Source: Amblyomma americanum (taxonomy: Eukaryota > Arthropoda > Arachnida > Ixodida > Ixodidae). From it: DNA of 64,000 nucleotides. The notes beneath the pieces are model-generated. The model did no database searches, was not told the DNA's origin, and was given only the letters and a program-made list of their open reading frames with translations. A program made the translations under genes and the position numbers. The stretch spans positions 138,916,343 through 138,980,342 of the forward strand of contig NC_135505.1 in assembly GCF_052857255.1 (NCBI RefSeq). The letters run 5' to 3'. Numbering within the stretch: the first letter of the stretch is position 1; each line of letters starts with the position of its first letter. Shown here in pieces: positions 37,374 through 47,540 of the stretch.

Positions 37374-40300
37374 CTGCAAGAGAAATAAAAGGCTTAGTTG
37401 CTTCTGCGTTCCCCACCCCGGATGACCAGCACAGGCTGGTAGGCAGGTTTCTCCGTAACGAAATTTTCTGATTGATCAATTGGGCACCGCTGAATTATGG
37501 ATCCCCTGATTGGCCGAATGGAATATGACGTCATCAGTGTCATGTGACCCCAGATGACCCAATCAGAGTATACATTCAAATTAGCAGGTCTATATGATTG
37601 GTTGAGAAAGGTCACATGACCTTGAGAAGTCATCACAACGTGGATACCATGACACGTGTCAACCTGCCTGCCTGTCAGCTGCCTGTCCCCGCGGCAATGA
37701 AATTAATTTTAAAAAATTCAGTGCAGTTGCCCTCTGCTCACCGTGTCGCTGCAGGCATGACCCGTACGGGAGCACGGGGAGGGCATTATGTGTCTCACAA
37801 GCCCCGCCGCTGGCTCTGTTTTCAACAGCCACTTGCCGCGGCAATGGCGCAGATCTTAACCACTTCACTACTTCGCCAGTAGTGGTATGAGGACTCCCCG
37901 CGATGGATGAATGCAACTGAGAGGTCGTGACGTTATCAGCCCGGCGTGACCACCACTGGGCCAGTTATAGTGCACAGCCAAATTTAATAAGTCAGAACAC
38001 ACCCAAACTGTGGAAGGCGGCTCATCTCAACACATTAATAAATGAAAGGTGAAAGGTACTCGAACATGCTACAAAATGATGACTCATGCATGCATGCATT
38101 ATAGTTTTCTGATAAAAGTTTTTCCTACTCCTCGTCCTCATGCATGCCATATAAGGTTTAGGAAAACCGGCGATAAAAATGGGCTTGTTGGTCACCTTGG
38201 TTATACAGAGGGAACCACAGTAGCGGCAGGTTTTAAAAATAAGAGCCTTAAGAGCAACGAAGACGACACCAACGGGAAGGACACTAGCCCTAGCGCTAGC
38301 AACGCTGTATGCTCAAAGAAAAGCATCTAGTTTCTATAACTGATAATCGTGTATTCTGTATCAATAAAGGAGGCCGTAGATTGAATTCGAATGTCTTGGT
38401 TCTTGTTTGCATTTCTACTTGTTACGAGCTCAGCACGACGCGAGGTGTACTGAAAGCACCGTGACGCATGGAGTCGATTTCGTGTGTTCCAGCGAGGTTA
38501 TGACAGCTTATCGCCAAAACAACTTCCACATTTTGCCGGTGAAATTTCCACTGTTTCCCGAATTTTTAAAAAGTTTTTATTTTTGGTACCGTCTGCTTGC
38601 AGCAGCCATATTCTCGACCAGGCTACAGGAATTGCAGGACAGCTTGCCTTTTCCATGGCCTCCAGGTAGCGCTGCGAAACTTCTTCCTCGCCTACTTTGG
38701 GAGTTTCTCTGAACAGCTCCCTTGCTTCTGCCAAGAGTGTGATATGGGTCTTCAGCAGCTCCTCTAGTTTCCCACGAGGCCTCTGTGAAGAGCGAAAAGT
38801 GTTCGTAGCTGGACCAGTTTCGCATCTTCTTACCACTCACGCTCTCCAAGCCTTCCATGTACAATCGGGTCGCCTTTTCTTTGGCAGCAACATTGCTTGC
38901 TTCCGCTGTCGCCTGGAAAAGCGAGATGTGCTTGCCAACCTTATTAAAGATAAATCCTGGTGCTCACCTGCAGCACTGATTTCGGCTCTGGCAAGTGTCC
39001 TCCTTGAAACGTTTTCACGTAGACCTGCAAATGAGGAATAGATGCGACGCGCGTGCAGCAGTTTAAAACCGGCTTACCCTGAAGTAGTTCATGAGCTCCT
39101 GGCAAGTCATCTTATTGCCATTGATCTTCTTGACAACAAGGTTTTCAGGAGCCAACAGCCAAGGTACCAACTCCTTAAGCTTCTCCTTGAACTCCATATC
39201 CATATCTTCCAGACGACCATCGAATGTATGGTCTCTCTCCACCTATGCAGCAAAGGATGCGATTTAGCTTTGCCATTGTCTAAATCGTAATAAGTACTAA
39301 AAAGACACAGGAAGCAAAATTGCGTCGAGCTGTTTATGTAGAAACTGATAACCTATGAAATAAAGAGTTTCATTACGATACTGTTCATCTGTGCATGCTA
39401 ATGAGCTATCTACGTCTGTGGGAGAAAATGAGATGAGACGTGCAAGAAATTCTTTATCAGGCCCACAAATATAGGCGCAAATGCTAGCGGTTGAAGCATT
39501 TCTCAAGCATTTCTTGCGTGGTAAATTTCTTTTTAATTGATTGATAGAATGATATAGCTGCCCAAATTCGGCTATCTATTAGCCTATTTACACAGGTTAT
39601 GCGTGTTCATTTAGTTTATACACGTTGTTAAAAACTGAAGACGTTTCTAAGTACACTGATGGCGTTTTTAAGCACACTGATAACAGCACAAAATATGGCC
39701 CTGTTTAGTACCAGCGTCCAAAAGCGACTAAGGTTATGAGGGATGATGTAGTGGAGGAAAATTTCCGCTTCGTGGGGTTCTTTAACGTGCAATGACATCG
39801 CACAGCACACGGATCTCTAGCTTTTTGCCTCCATCGAAATGCGACCGCCACGGCCTGAATCGAACCCGCATATTTCGGGTCAGCAGCCGATCACCATAAC
39901 CACTGAGCCACCGCGGGGGCTACAGCACAAAAGAGGTCTTAAGTTTTCTTATGCATAAACCTACAGCAAATTTCACTGTAATAAACCTCCACTATGTAAT
40001 CAACAGATGCGTTAACGTGGCATGCAGAAAAAACTAGCGGGACTGGATTGTTGAAGAAGGTCATGGGACATATCACGGAATGAAATTCTGGTTTTTGTGC
40101 ATCAACCGCACCTTGTCTCCCGGACGTGGCATGAGAAATCCTTCAATCTTCGAAAAAGATGACCAGATCTGCCGTCGCAGCAACTGCAAGTCTTTGGGCT
40201 GCTTGTCTGTAACTGCCAGAAGCTCTTGCAGGATGGTACTGCCACCCTCTGCCCCGTAGTCAGTGTCGTACGAAAAGGCCCAGTCCCGCACCAGGAACAC

Positions 40301-40965
40301 AAGCCTCTGGAACGGTTGATTTCTTGCTCCCTGGGAATAGAAAAATGCGATAGATGAATAAAACAAAAATCTTGCTGCTTCTATGTGGTGTCTGTGAATA
40401 CCTTTTGAGCCAGCTTTCCATATTCGGCGAAGAACTGCAGGTGCTGAAGCTGGTCCTCCTGGATGTTGCGCCAGACGTTGTAAACCTGCACCGAGCTCGT
40501 CATGATGCTTAAAGCGAAGATGGTCGTGCACTCCTTGACCGTGGATTTGCAGTCGAACGACCCTTGGGTGTCCATCAAGAGCACTGCTACCTCCTCTCCT
40601 TGCGGTGTGGTTACCTGCGATTGTACTAGTCAGGTTTCATCTCATAGTGAAAAATAAATCAAGCTCACCAGAAAAGCTTCATTCCACACGAGAATTCCAG
40701 TTGTGTGGGGTTTTCTTCCTGGGCTCCATTCGAAGCCGTCAAGTTTGATGCTCGGGTCGTCCAGCCAGTCACTGCGGCAGTTGTTTCGTAAGTACCTCAG
40801 TAAGAAGCTGAGCAGGAAAGACTTTCCCTGGCGGTAAGCCCCGGCCACCGAGACAACCACGACTGGCTTGTCCTTCACTCTGTCATCCAGCAAAATAGCT
40901 TCCAGCTGGCTTTCGTTGAGGTCGAAGCTGTGGTCTTCATTGATGTGAAGGATCTGGACCGCCAT
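36927..40965 (-). CDS. Atlastin/GBP-type dynamin-like GTPase with charged-helix C-terminus (8 exons)
   Basis: Joined exons 40965-40669, 40614-40402, 40330-40112, 39242-39078, 39024-38968, 38912-38841, 38782-38648 and 37373-36927 give about 534 codons; every intron is phase 0. G1 is GAYRQGKS (residues 42-49; atlastins have GAFRKGKS), switch I Thr-Thr is at 88-89, G3 is DTQG (114-117) and G4 is RD (185-186), so nucleotide binding looks intact. Residues 244-386 match the atlastin middle domain ([29 protein letters not shown]). The expected two-helix membrane hairpin is replaced by a Glu/Arg/Lys-rich helix (about 396-487) and a weakly hydrophobic stretch (about 493-518). Atlastins fuse ER membranes and GBPs act in defence; which role applies here is unknown. 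An extra 5' exon is possible. Intron 7 would be GC-AG. Confidence 0.85.
37374..38647. other. Intron 7 of the GTPase gene
   Basis: The intron contains a perfect TGACGTCA palindrome near 37,527 and several ATTGG/CCAAT and TCACATGACC-like motifs (37,500-37,620). It also has a CATGCATGCATG run near 38,085-38,096. No inserted coding element is recognised; the open frames are short and unlike known families. Confidence 0.4.
38648..38782 (-). CDS. GTPase exon 7 (middle-domain helix)
   Basis: After acceptor TTCACAG the exon gives 45 codons with [19 protein letters not shown] and [14 protein letters not shown], matching the helix before the atlastin membrane domain. No GT donor follows at the expected place; AAG followed by GCAAGC would be a GC-AG intron. 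Confidence 0.75.
38841..38912 (-). CDS. GTPase exon 6 (24 codons)
   Basis: After acceptor TTCCAG the exon reads [20 protein letters not shown] and GLES, matching the start of the atlastin three-helix bundle (ATAEANNLAA…). The donor GTGAGT is immediate. An alternative GTAAGA eight bases further on would shift phase. Confidence 0.8.
38968..39024 (-). CDS. GTPase exon 5 (19 codons)
   Basis: A micro-exon of 57 bases: [19 protein letters not shown], matching the atlastin YIKIYQGEELPHPKSMLQ block. It lies between a TTTGCAG acceptor and a GTGAGC donor and preserves phase 0. Confidence 0.85.
39078..39242 (-). CDS. GTPase exon 4
   Basis: This 55-codon exon, not an independent gene, reads [18 protein letters not shown] and later [11 protein letters not shown] and [16 protein letters not shown]. 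These match the end of the atlastin G domain and linker. It is bounded by a GCATAG acceptor and a GTAAGC donor. Confidence 0.85.
39694..39921 (-). mobile_element. tRNA-derived SINE (short type) in GTPase intron 3
   Basis: On the minus strand there is a tRNA-like head (CCGCGGTGGCTCAGTGGTTA, then GATTCAGGCC near the B box). A short body with GTGCTGTGCGATGTCATTGC follows. A perfect 11-base direct repeat ACAGCACAAAA flanks it (39,683-39,693 and 39,922-39,932), which is the target-site duplication. Related copies are at 47,343 and 51,410. Confidence 0.88.
40112..40330 (-). CDS. GTPase exon 3 (G4 RD)
   Basis: This 73-codon exon follows acceptor TCCCAG. It contains [13 protein letters not shown], where Arg-Asp is the base-recognition motif of this family, and ends MPRPGDK before a GTGCGG donor. 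Without splicing the frame meets a stop soon after. Confidence 0.88.
40402..40614 (-). CDS. GTPase exon 2 (G3 DTQG)
   Basis: This 71-codon exon follows acceptor CGCAG and begins [20 protein letters not shown]. It continues through [19 protein letters not shown], very close to the atlastin pattern. It ends at AAAAG before GTATTC. Confidence 0.88.
40669..40965 (-). CDS. GTPase exon 1 (G1 P-loop, switch I)
   Basis: This 99-codon exon starts at an ATG and ends …WNEAFL before a GTGAGC donor. It holds GAYRQGKS and the HTTG switch I. A TATAGCAG acceptor-like site lies just upstream of the ATG, so this may be an internal exon continuing from an unseen 5' exon. Confidence 0.85.
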
Positions 40966-41690
40966 TCCACTGCTATAAAAAAAACAGCTTGGTGCCCCTG
41001 ATGAAAGGGAGAAAAAAATGGCAGTGGCTTAACTTGGCTAACCCTGGAATTCAGGGAAACGCTACTCCACACATAGTTCCCCATGACGTGGTTTCACATC
41101 ACCCCATCGGATGTTCTTAAAATGAAAGTGCAATAAATTAATTGAGGTTACGCAAATCAGACGAGATATAGGCATTCCATGACTAGTCGCTCCAGGGCAA
41201 GAATTTTGGAGCTAGCATCAATAACAACGAAGATATAGAGGATTAAAAATTACGCTCCCCTACCTCAACTCGTACACGCGGGGCACCAGAAAAAATAGAG
41301 AACAGGTCTGGGACTGGGCCTCGCCTATGAACAAGTCATCCGCTGACGTTCGGTTTGCGACTTCCGGTTGTCGCACCAAGCGCCTCAGCAGCAGCGTCGG
41401 CAGCGCATCTCCGGTCACTCTCGCCTTCCTGGATTGTGGCGCGCGTCGGTTTTCTTTGCTTGCCGTTTGTTGTAGTAGGGTATTTCTAGGGACCCTAGTT
41501 GTAGTTTTAAGGGCCTGTGCAGCACCGGTCGCCGCTTGCGAACTGCAGCCCCGCTGCCAGGAGGGACACCCGGAGCGCCAAGCATCGATACGCCGCTTGG
41601 CCCAAGCCACGGAGCAAGGCTATATAGGAGGTGAAACTCCCGACAGCGCGAGCGAGCGCCGGCGACCAGATAAAGTCACAACTTAATGCG
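40966..41690. other. 5' flank of the GTPase gene
   Basis: No further atlastin-like exon is recognisable. Minus- and plus-strand frames at 41,260-41,686 overlap completely and show no domain. A promoter or noncoding first exon would be expected here but cannot be pinned down. Confidence 0.35.
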
Positions 41691-41691
41691 C

Positions 41692-41737
41692 CGACGGGGC
41701 CATAGAGTTTCTTACTATTAACTAAGGAGAAAGCTGG
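41692..41737 (-). repeat. Short inverted homology, left arm (uninterrupted by the MITE)
   Basis: Read on the minus strand this is CTTAGTTAATAGTAAGAAAC followed by TCTATGG. The same sequence in plus orientation is split around 42,820-42,830 and 43,495-43,515 by the MITE. The arm therefore represents the empty site, with a small indel. Confidence 0.65.
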
Positions 41738-42819
41738 CGGCACTGCACCTGTACGTCCATGGGCGCGCAAAGCATCATGGGGCGATGAGATGCTTTGTGC
41801 AGGACAGCAGGTTTTTTTTCAGGAACACAGAGTGGTGGTACAGAGATGTCCCATTCCGTATCCACGGCGCGCTCTGCGCGCAGGCGGCTTCGGCGTAAAA
41901 GTAGTGCGCAAAAGCCATAACAGCGGGAACGCAACAGCACACGACGCCAATAAAAGGTTTTGAAGCGAAAAGCTTCACTAGGCTCGTCAACACCGGGCTT
42001 CGCGTGAGCCACACTACAGATTTGCCACAGCTGCGCATGCGCGAAACCGAGTGACGTCACGCGGAGCGTAGGTGGCCGCTGCTGCCGCAGACGTCGTCGT
42101 CTGACCTTTCGCCATGGAAGGAGGAGAAGACGACCCAGAAGTGGTAGCGTGGGAGTTGGCTCAAAAGCAGCGAAGATAGGAAAATTCCAAGCTGACAAGC
42201 GGGTGAAACGCCAGAATCATGATAGGCACGCCTTGCTAAACAGCGGCAAAAGGATCAAAAACCAAACAATTTAAGTGAGCCGAAGGCGTTCATTGAGTTC
42301 ATTGGCGTTGACAACTTTGCAAACTCCGTTCATTCTCACGAAATGAAAGGCGCAAAACCGGCTCCGTGGGTCAGTGGAGACCTCAATCTCGCTTTTCGCT
42401 TTGTATATCCTGGATTAGCTGGGCTAATCCATGTTAATTTTTTGTTTTCCGAAATGCTGTGGAAAAACCTTTATGTTGAAGCGACAACTTCTTTTCAAAA
42501 ACATATATTTTTAAAAGTGCGCCTGTTAAGCACGAAATATTGCCTCTTGCAGTCTGCAATGCTTTACCAATAGGAGAGCAAGCCATCGCTTATTTTGAAC
42601 AAACTTTGCATTTACATGCTTTTCTGCTCGTTTGTTGCAATTTATAGACAGGATATTGATTGTTAGGACATTCTTGATTATCGAACAACGTTTCTTTTTT
42701 CGTTATTTTTTTGGCCAAAACTTGTAGTTCTGCAGTCGGTAGCTCTCCGCCCCATGCTGGTACAAGTGGTCTCGAGGAAGCTCCATGCAGTCTCCAATAG
42801 GCGGGGGGCCAGCTTTCCC
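41738..42819. other. Sequence between inverted arms, no gene recognised
   Basis: A perfect 9-base hairpin stem (CAAAGCATC/GATGCTTTG, 41,767-41,797) is visible. Open frames are short and overlapping on the minus strand (41,722-42,198) and have no recognised domain. Confidence 0.4.
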
Positions 42820-42830
42820 TCTAGTTAATA

Positions 42831-43492
42831 GAGAGTTTTAGTTTCACGTACGTAGAGGCTTCACGTACATAGAGCTCTTACAGGTGACCAGTGCGCATGC
42901 GCAGAACGCAAAGGGTATGCGCGAGTCTCACGTACGTACGCGAGATTCGGATTTTTACATTGCGGTCTTTGCGTTGCTTGCGTATACGTAGCGTTGACAA
43001 ACATGGCGGCGCCCTGCACGCCCGCCGCTTCACAGCGATAACAGCTTCGTCGCTAATCCCTCGACGCGATATCTTGTTCTAAACTGTTCTATTCGCCTTC
43101 TATTTGCCCATTCTTACCCTCGAATAGGGTTCAAGCGACAAATAGCTTTTGTTTTTCAGACAGAAGGGCGATTTTTCAGCTGTTAAGCCTGACGAAGTAG
43201 CGTTGGTCGTCGTCATAGCAACGACCTCGCGAGATCTCGAACTAAGAGAGCCCTAAACCAGCCAAACATCCAAACTGCCAAACACGAGGACAGACCGAAT
43301 GGCTTGGCTTAAAGACTTGTTTTGATTTAGGCTACAACCAGTGTCTGTGTTTCTTAGTAGATGGCGCTAGGAATAACGCGCGGCGTGCGTCGCGTACGTG
43401 TAACTATAAGGGTTTCAAACGACCTGCGTGCAGGCTACGACTTCTCCCGTTTGCGTGCGTGAGCACTCTACGTACGTGAAACTAAAACTCTC
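42831..43492. mobile_element. 662-bp MITE with perfect 27-bp TIRs and TA target site
   Basis: The two ends are exact inverted copies over 27 bases, beginning GAGAGTTTTAGTTTCACGTA (42,831-42,857) and ending with its complement (43,466-43,492). TA flanks both sides (42,829-42,830 and 43,493-43,494). The interior has no transposase-like frame. The TA site suggests mobilisation by a Tc1/mariner-type transposase, which is inference. Confidence 0.85.
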
Positions 43493-43800
43493 TAATAATA
43501 AGAAACTCTGTGGACGGGGCCGTATGCGGTGGCGGCGCCATGCGGCGCCTCGTAGAAGCCGCAGCGAAAAAAAAATGCAGCGCCCGTCAGGCGGTTCCGG
43601 TGCGTTCACCGGTGGCGCGCACTCAAAGCGGACGACAAGCGGACGACACTGGTCTTTGCTTCAACGGGCACACCGTGACGTTGTATTTCTGCGCCCTTAA
43701 GTCAAACAGCAACAGTTCTTGTCGGTGTCTTTTGGAGGGCCGCAATACTAGCAGCGCTGCTACGTGCAGTGCGGTCTCCTTCGGAATTTGCTAGAATAAG

Positions 43801-43869
43801 ATGGGACGCAGGTGTTTTGTTCGAAATTGCAAAAGCGGTTACAAGTGTTGCAGGGAGAAGATGAGCAAG
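43801..43869 (+). CDS. THAP-type zinc-finger N-terminal fragment
   Basis: The frame starts MGRRCFVRNCKSGYKCCREK and continues to MSK, after which GTGAGA could be a donor. The C-x4-C spacing after an N-terminal MGRRC matches the start of THAP DNA-binding domains, which are common in host regulators and in P-element-type transposases. The continuation expected in a THAP domain (SLF-P-D—LW, then C-x2-H) is not found in the next kilobase; the unspliced frame runs on to a stop at 55 codons. It is either the first exon of a gene whose other exons I cannot recognise, or a truncated remnant. Confidence 0.45.
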
Positions 43870-44110
43870 GTGAGAAGTTGTGGCCGCCTGTTGCCTTCTC
43901 GGCGGACGTGTAGTCATAAACGCTGCGCCGTACGATGCCCGCGTTCTCCTTCAGCAGATGAAACTTAGCGTGGTCACATACTCGACGAACGTGACGGCAC
44001 GTTTGCTTTCGACGAATGCCAGCGGCACTTATCCCCATCCAATCAAAGTCATCGCGCGGGTGTCAAGCAATAGCCCTGCGTACAACCAGAAGCTACAGGG
44101 CATCTTATAG

Positions 44111-44859
44111 TGCGCATGGAAAAGAACGCTTTTTATTATTCTATGAACCTTCTATGAACAAACCAATTTTATTTTTTACTGTGCTCAAATGGTTGAAGCG
44201 TAGCACCAGTTGCTCTTCGGGCTACCAGCGGTAAAGCAGCGCGCGAGAGTGCCCTCAATAGAAGTCAGAGGCGCGCGGCCGAACGCGAGCAACACGATCG
44301 ACCGGTTGCCCTTGCCAAGACCTACGGAACTAGAGACCTGCACACTTGGCACTGCTCCAGCGCGCACCTTCTAGTTCATGTCTTTTGCCGCTAGGGAAGG
44401 GCAGGTGCGGGCGGCGTGGCGCTACAATTAACCTGTTGAGCAAGATGGTGTCGGTTATTTTAATTCAAGGATGTAATAGTTTTGTCATTTGTCTACGTTG
44501 CGAGTATTCATCATTCATCCATTGCCTAGCAAAGATGCCAGAAAGTCTCACGCCTGGCATGCGCGCAAACAAAATATTCACCGCTAGGATTTGAAGAAAT
44601 GTCATATTTGCATTGTTCATTTTAGGTTTCAAAATAACAAGAGGGGACAAATACAGAACTGTCTGCATGGATCCCCCATTTATATACTAGAGTGTGCCTC
44701 CCAAAACTTTGATATTTGGAAAGCTGGGATGTGCGGGGGCATGGTGAGTTCGTATTACGCATCCTGGTATTTTTTGTATGAGCATATTCAGATTTTTGTT
44801 TACGACATTTGTTCCATGCAATAATAATAAAAAAAAGATTATGGCATAGCATGTGCGCT
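44111..44859. other. Stretch without recognised gene
   Basis: Mixed GC-rich then AT-rich sequence with short open frames on both strands. I see no domain, RNA gene or repeat boundary. Confidence 0.35.
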
Positions 44860-46850
44860 CGTGCTGTTGGCAGCGAAGACCGAGAGGCGGAGCAGTCGCT
44901 GCCGTATACATTTTAAATCTTCCGGTCTTGATTGCTTTAGCCAAACAGATAGCGAGGTTTTTTTCGAGATTGGAAGCCTAAGTGCTAGCGCATTAAAAGA
45001 CAACTACTACCTAAAAGCGACCGACGGTGCTGCAGAAAGGATATCAGCCAGGCCAACGACAACGGTGCAGAATACTGCAATGCAGGCTTACCTATACGAC
45101 GAAGAAACGACGTCTGTGAAATGCAAGCATATGTCCCCAAATGTGGTTGAACAGCTCATGGGAGTTCATTTTATAGTGCGCACGGCGGCAGACAGCTCAC
45201 CGGAGGGCGAGCGCACGTGACGTCTGACTGGGTGCATTGGATCGACAGCATCGTCTCTCCTTCCTCTCTTCCCGCGGCGCCGTGTGAACGCCGTATTTTT
45301 TTTTTGTGATGTTCTCAACGTGAGTGCAGGTCGCATGGACCCAGCAGCGACGAGGGGCGGGAGCCGCACTGGCAGTGAGGGGTGCGCGAGCGCGGATGTG
45401 TGCGGGACTGTGCGAACCTTTGACAATTGAAATGCGCGGATAAGAATTGAGTTGCACACGTAATATAGCCCCTGCTTATTTTCACTACATTGTGTACGCG
45501 CCGAGCGTTGATACAAGCTGGCCCCGTCCCGCCCTTTATCACCTCTAACAATAGGCAGTACCTTTATCACCTCTAAAAATAGGCCCTGGCAGGAAAAAGG
45601 CAGTATTGCTCCTGTATTGAGGACACACTTGCAATCGTCTCGCAATGCGCCTCTGCTTCCCTTTTCTTTCTTTCCTGCTGCCATCAGCTTCTCCCTTTCT
45701 TCCTTCTTTCCTGCTGCCGTCAGCTTCTCCCTCTCTTCTCTCTTTCCTTCCAGCTGCCTCTGCTTCTCCCTCTCCACATCAATCTCTTTCCAGCTGCCTC
45801 TGCCTTGCAATCGTCTTGAAATGCGTAGTTAGCCGCAAACAACACATGCCTTTTCTTGAAGAAATAAACAACGTCTTTGAAATACAAGCCTACAAACACA
45901 TCTTACCATCGCGGAGTAGTGTTGACGTCTAGGTTGTTTTGGTACGTAGGGATGAAGAAAGGCGTTCGCTGGTGAACGATGGATTACTTTTCATTGTTAT
46001 GAGCTGAAAATGATATTCAGGTGTTTTGAGTGACCTTTTCCGTCTGGTATGCGCGGAGTGACGACATCAGTGTCGCAGTTGTTTCCGCCGGAGGTAGCAA
46101 ACTGTTTTCAAACGCGACGTGGGGGATCCTTTTCAACGTGTCGTGTGTCAAATAGACGCGGCGAGAGCTTTGCCGATATTTTTTGTACCGAAAGTTTTGA
46201 CGTCAGTGCCGGAACCCCTGATTATTTTCACTTAACTGACCGTTTAAGTCGTTTATGTGCCTGGTTGTGATTAGAATACTTAACCGGTGCGACCAGAAAA
46301 AAGTATTTATATAGAAATCTCATAGTGGCAGAGTGGTTCCTTTCTTTGTATCGGTCATTTACTCTTTGGTATGCCGGCAAAATGTATTCCGACATCACCT
46401 TGTGTAAACTGTTCATGGCGGTCGTGCACGTAAAAACAAAGCCAACAGGAATCAGAGAGTCTCGTATCGTGAGATGTCAGTTGTTTTCTGTACCGAAAGC
46501 TGCTGAAAACGTATACGTGTTTTCATGCGGGGCGTTTAACAGGATGTCCTAGAATGGCCCAAAGGAAACTAGTAACAACAGCGTTTTGAACTGGGCTCGT
46601 TGAGTATGTGCATGGTAATGCATCTAAGCAATAGCTCCACATACTTCAGCGCTTGGCAATGAAGTCAAAATTAATTCCTGAGAACTTTATTATGTAGCGA
46701 TTCAATTGTGAGGACACAATAATTACACCCAATTTAGCTTACTTAGCCAGATGTGAAGTGTGTGGGGTGGCACGTCTCGTTTCACTTCGCTTTCGTTTCA
46801 AGGCTAAAGCTTGAAGATAAGGCTTCAGGCAACGATCATTGAAGTGGGTG
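44860..46850 (+). repeat. Diverged 2-kb duplication, copy A
   Basis: The order of similar blocks matches 48,760-51,000: AATGCAGGCT, ACACACTTGCAATC, GTTAGCCGCAAAC, ATGGATTACTT and CATTGTTATG, TGAAAATGATATTCAGG, GGATCCTTTTCAACGTGTCG, GATTAGAATACTTAACCGGTG, GTGTAAACTGTT and GTCAGTTGTTTTCTG. Identity is high in the blocks and interrupted elsewhere. Copy A lacks the mobile insertions seen in copy B. It has its own extra segment near 45,170-45,600 and a pyrimidine-rich insert. Open frames across it are not conserved between copies, so it is probably a long dispersed repeat or segmental duplication. Confidence 0.75.
45651..45818 (+). repeat. Pyrimidine-rich tandem repeat inside copy A
   Basis: CTTTCCTGCTGCC-TCAGCTTCTCC and TTCCAGCTGCCTCTG units are repeated imperfectly. 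Related 21-base direct repeats, TTGCAATCGTCTCGCAATGC and TTGCAATCGTCTTGAAATGC, flank the block. Copy B of the duplication has only one such sequence and no insert. Confidence 0.7.
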
Positions 46851-47342
46851 ATAGGGGACACTAGTGGTAGCGCACTATAAAATTTTGGCACTGCTGAACG
46901 CACATTAAGAGGGCACTGCGGTAGTGGCTTGTTCTAGACCCAATACGCATGGGTGCAAGTTCATTAAGACGACTACATGCAGTGCACATCACGAGAGAGG
47001 GGCATTTAAACACTATGGGTGATCGGTAGCAGCGATAGCATAATAATTGTATAATATACATTATATTATATTTTATTATTACAATATTATATTGCATACT
47101 ATATTAATTTCAAAAAGCACACGTAATATTTGGTTGAAAATAGTTCAAGGATATCATCGCATTTCCTTCTGCAATGTAGGTCAAACTTTTTCTTAGGTCA
47201 TTCGTCGTTTTGTGAAGCTAGCTGTCACCGACTTTATAATCTCCCAGCAGGTCTACGGTAGCAGAGGTCACAGTATCTAAACTCATATGCATATTGCCCG
47301 TTCTGTATTGGAAGCAGTAGCAGATGATTGGTTGCGTTTCAT
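46851..47342. other. AT-rich stretch, no gene recognised
   Basis: A TATA/ATTATA-rich tract lies at about 47,040-47,105. No coding or repeat signature is otherwise seen. Confidence 0.4.
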
Positions 47343-47540
47343 TTATGAGGGTTTAACGTCCCAAAGCGACTCAGGCTATGAGGGACGCCGTAGTGAAGGG
47401 CTCCGGAAATTTCGACCACCTGGGGGTCGTTAGCGTGCACTGACATCGAACAGTACACGGACCTCTAGCATTTCGCCTCCATCGAGATTCGACAGCCGCG
47501 TCTGGGATAGAATCCGCGTCTTTCGGTTTATTGGGGGACG
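47343..47540 (-). mobile_element. tRNA-derived SINE (short type), head degraded
   Basis: The body AAGCGACTCAGGCTATGAGG, GTAGTGAAGGGCTCCGGAAA, TTCGACCACCTGGGGGTC and GCACTGACATCGAACAGTAC matches the copies at 39,694 and 51,410. On the minus strand the tRNA-like head is degraded after AAAGACGCGGATTCTATCC and no complete A box remains. Confidence 0.8.

Noticed and set aside
36955..37388. Plus-strand Ser/Leu/Phe-rich frames up to 132 codons
   Set aside because: They are the antisense of the Glu/Arg/Lys-rich GTPase exon 8, which has a strong acceptor and the correct phase on the minus strand.
45166..45810. Minus-strand 214-codon frame
   Set aside because: It begins in the pyrimidine-rich tandem insert and crosses unrelated sequence. 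It is absent from the paralogous copy B and shows no domain.
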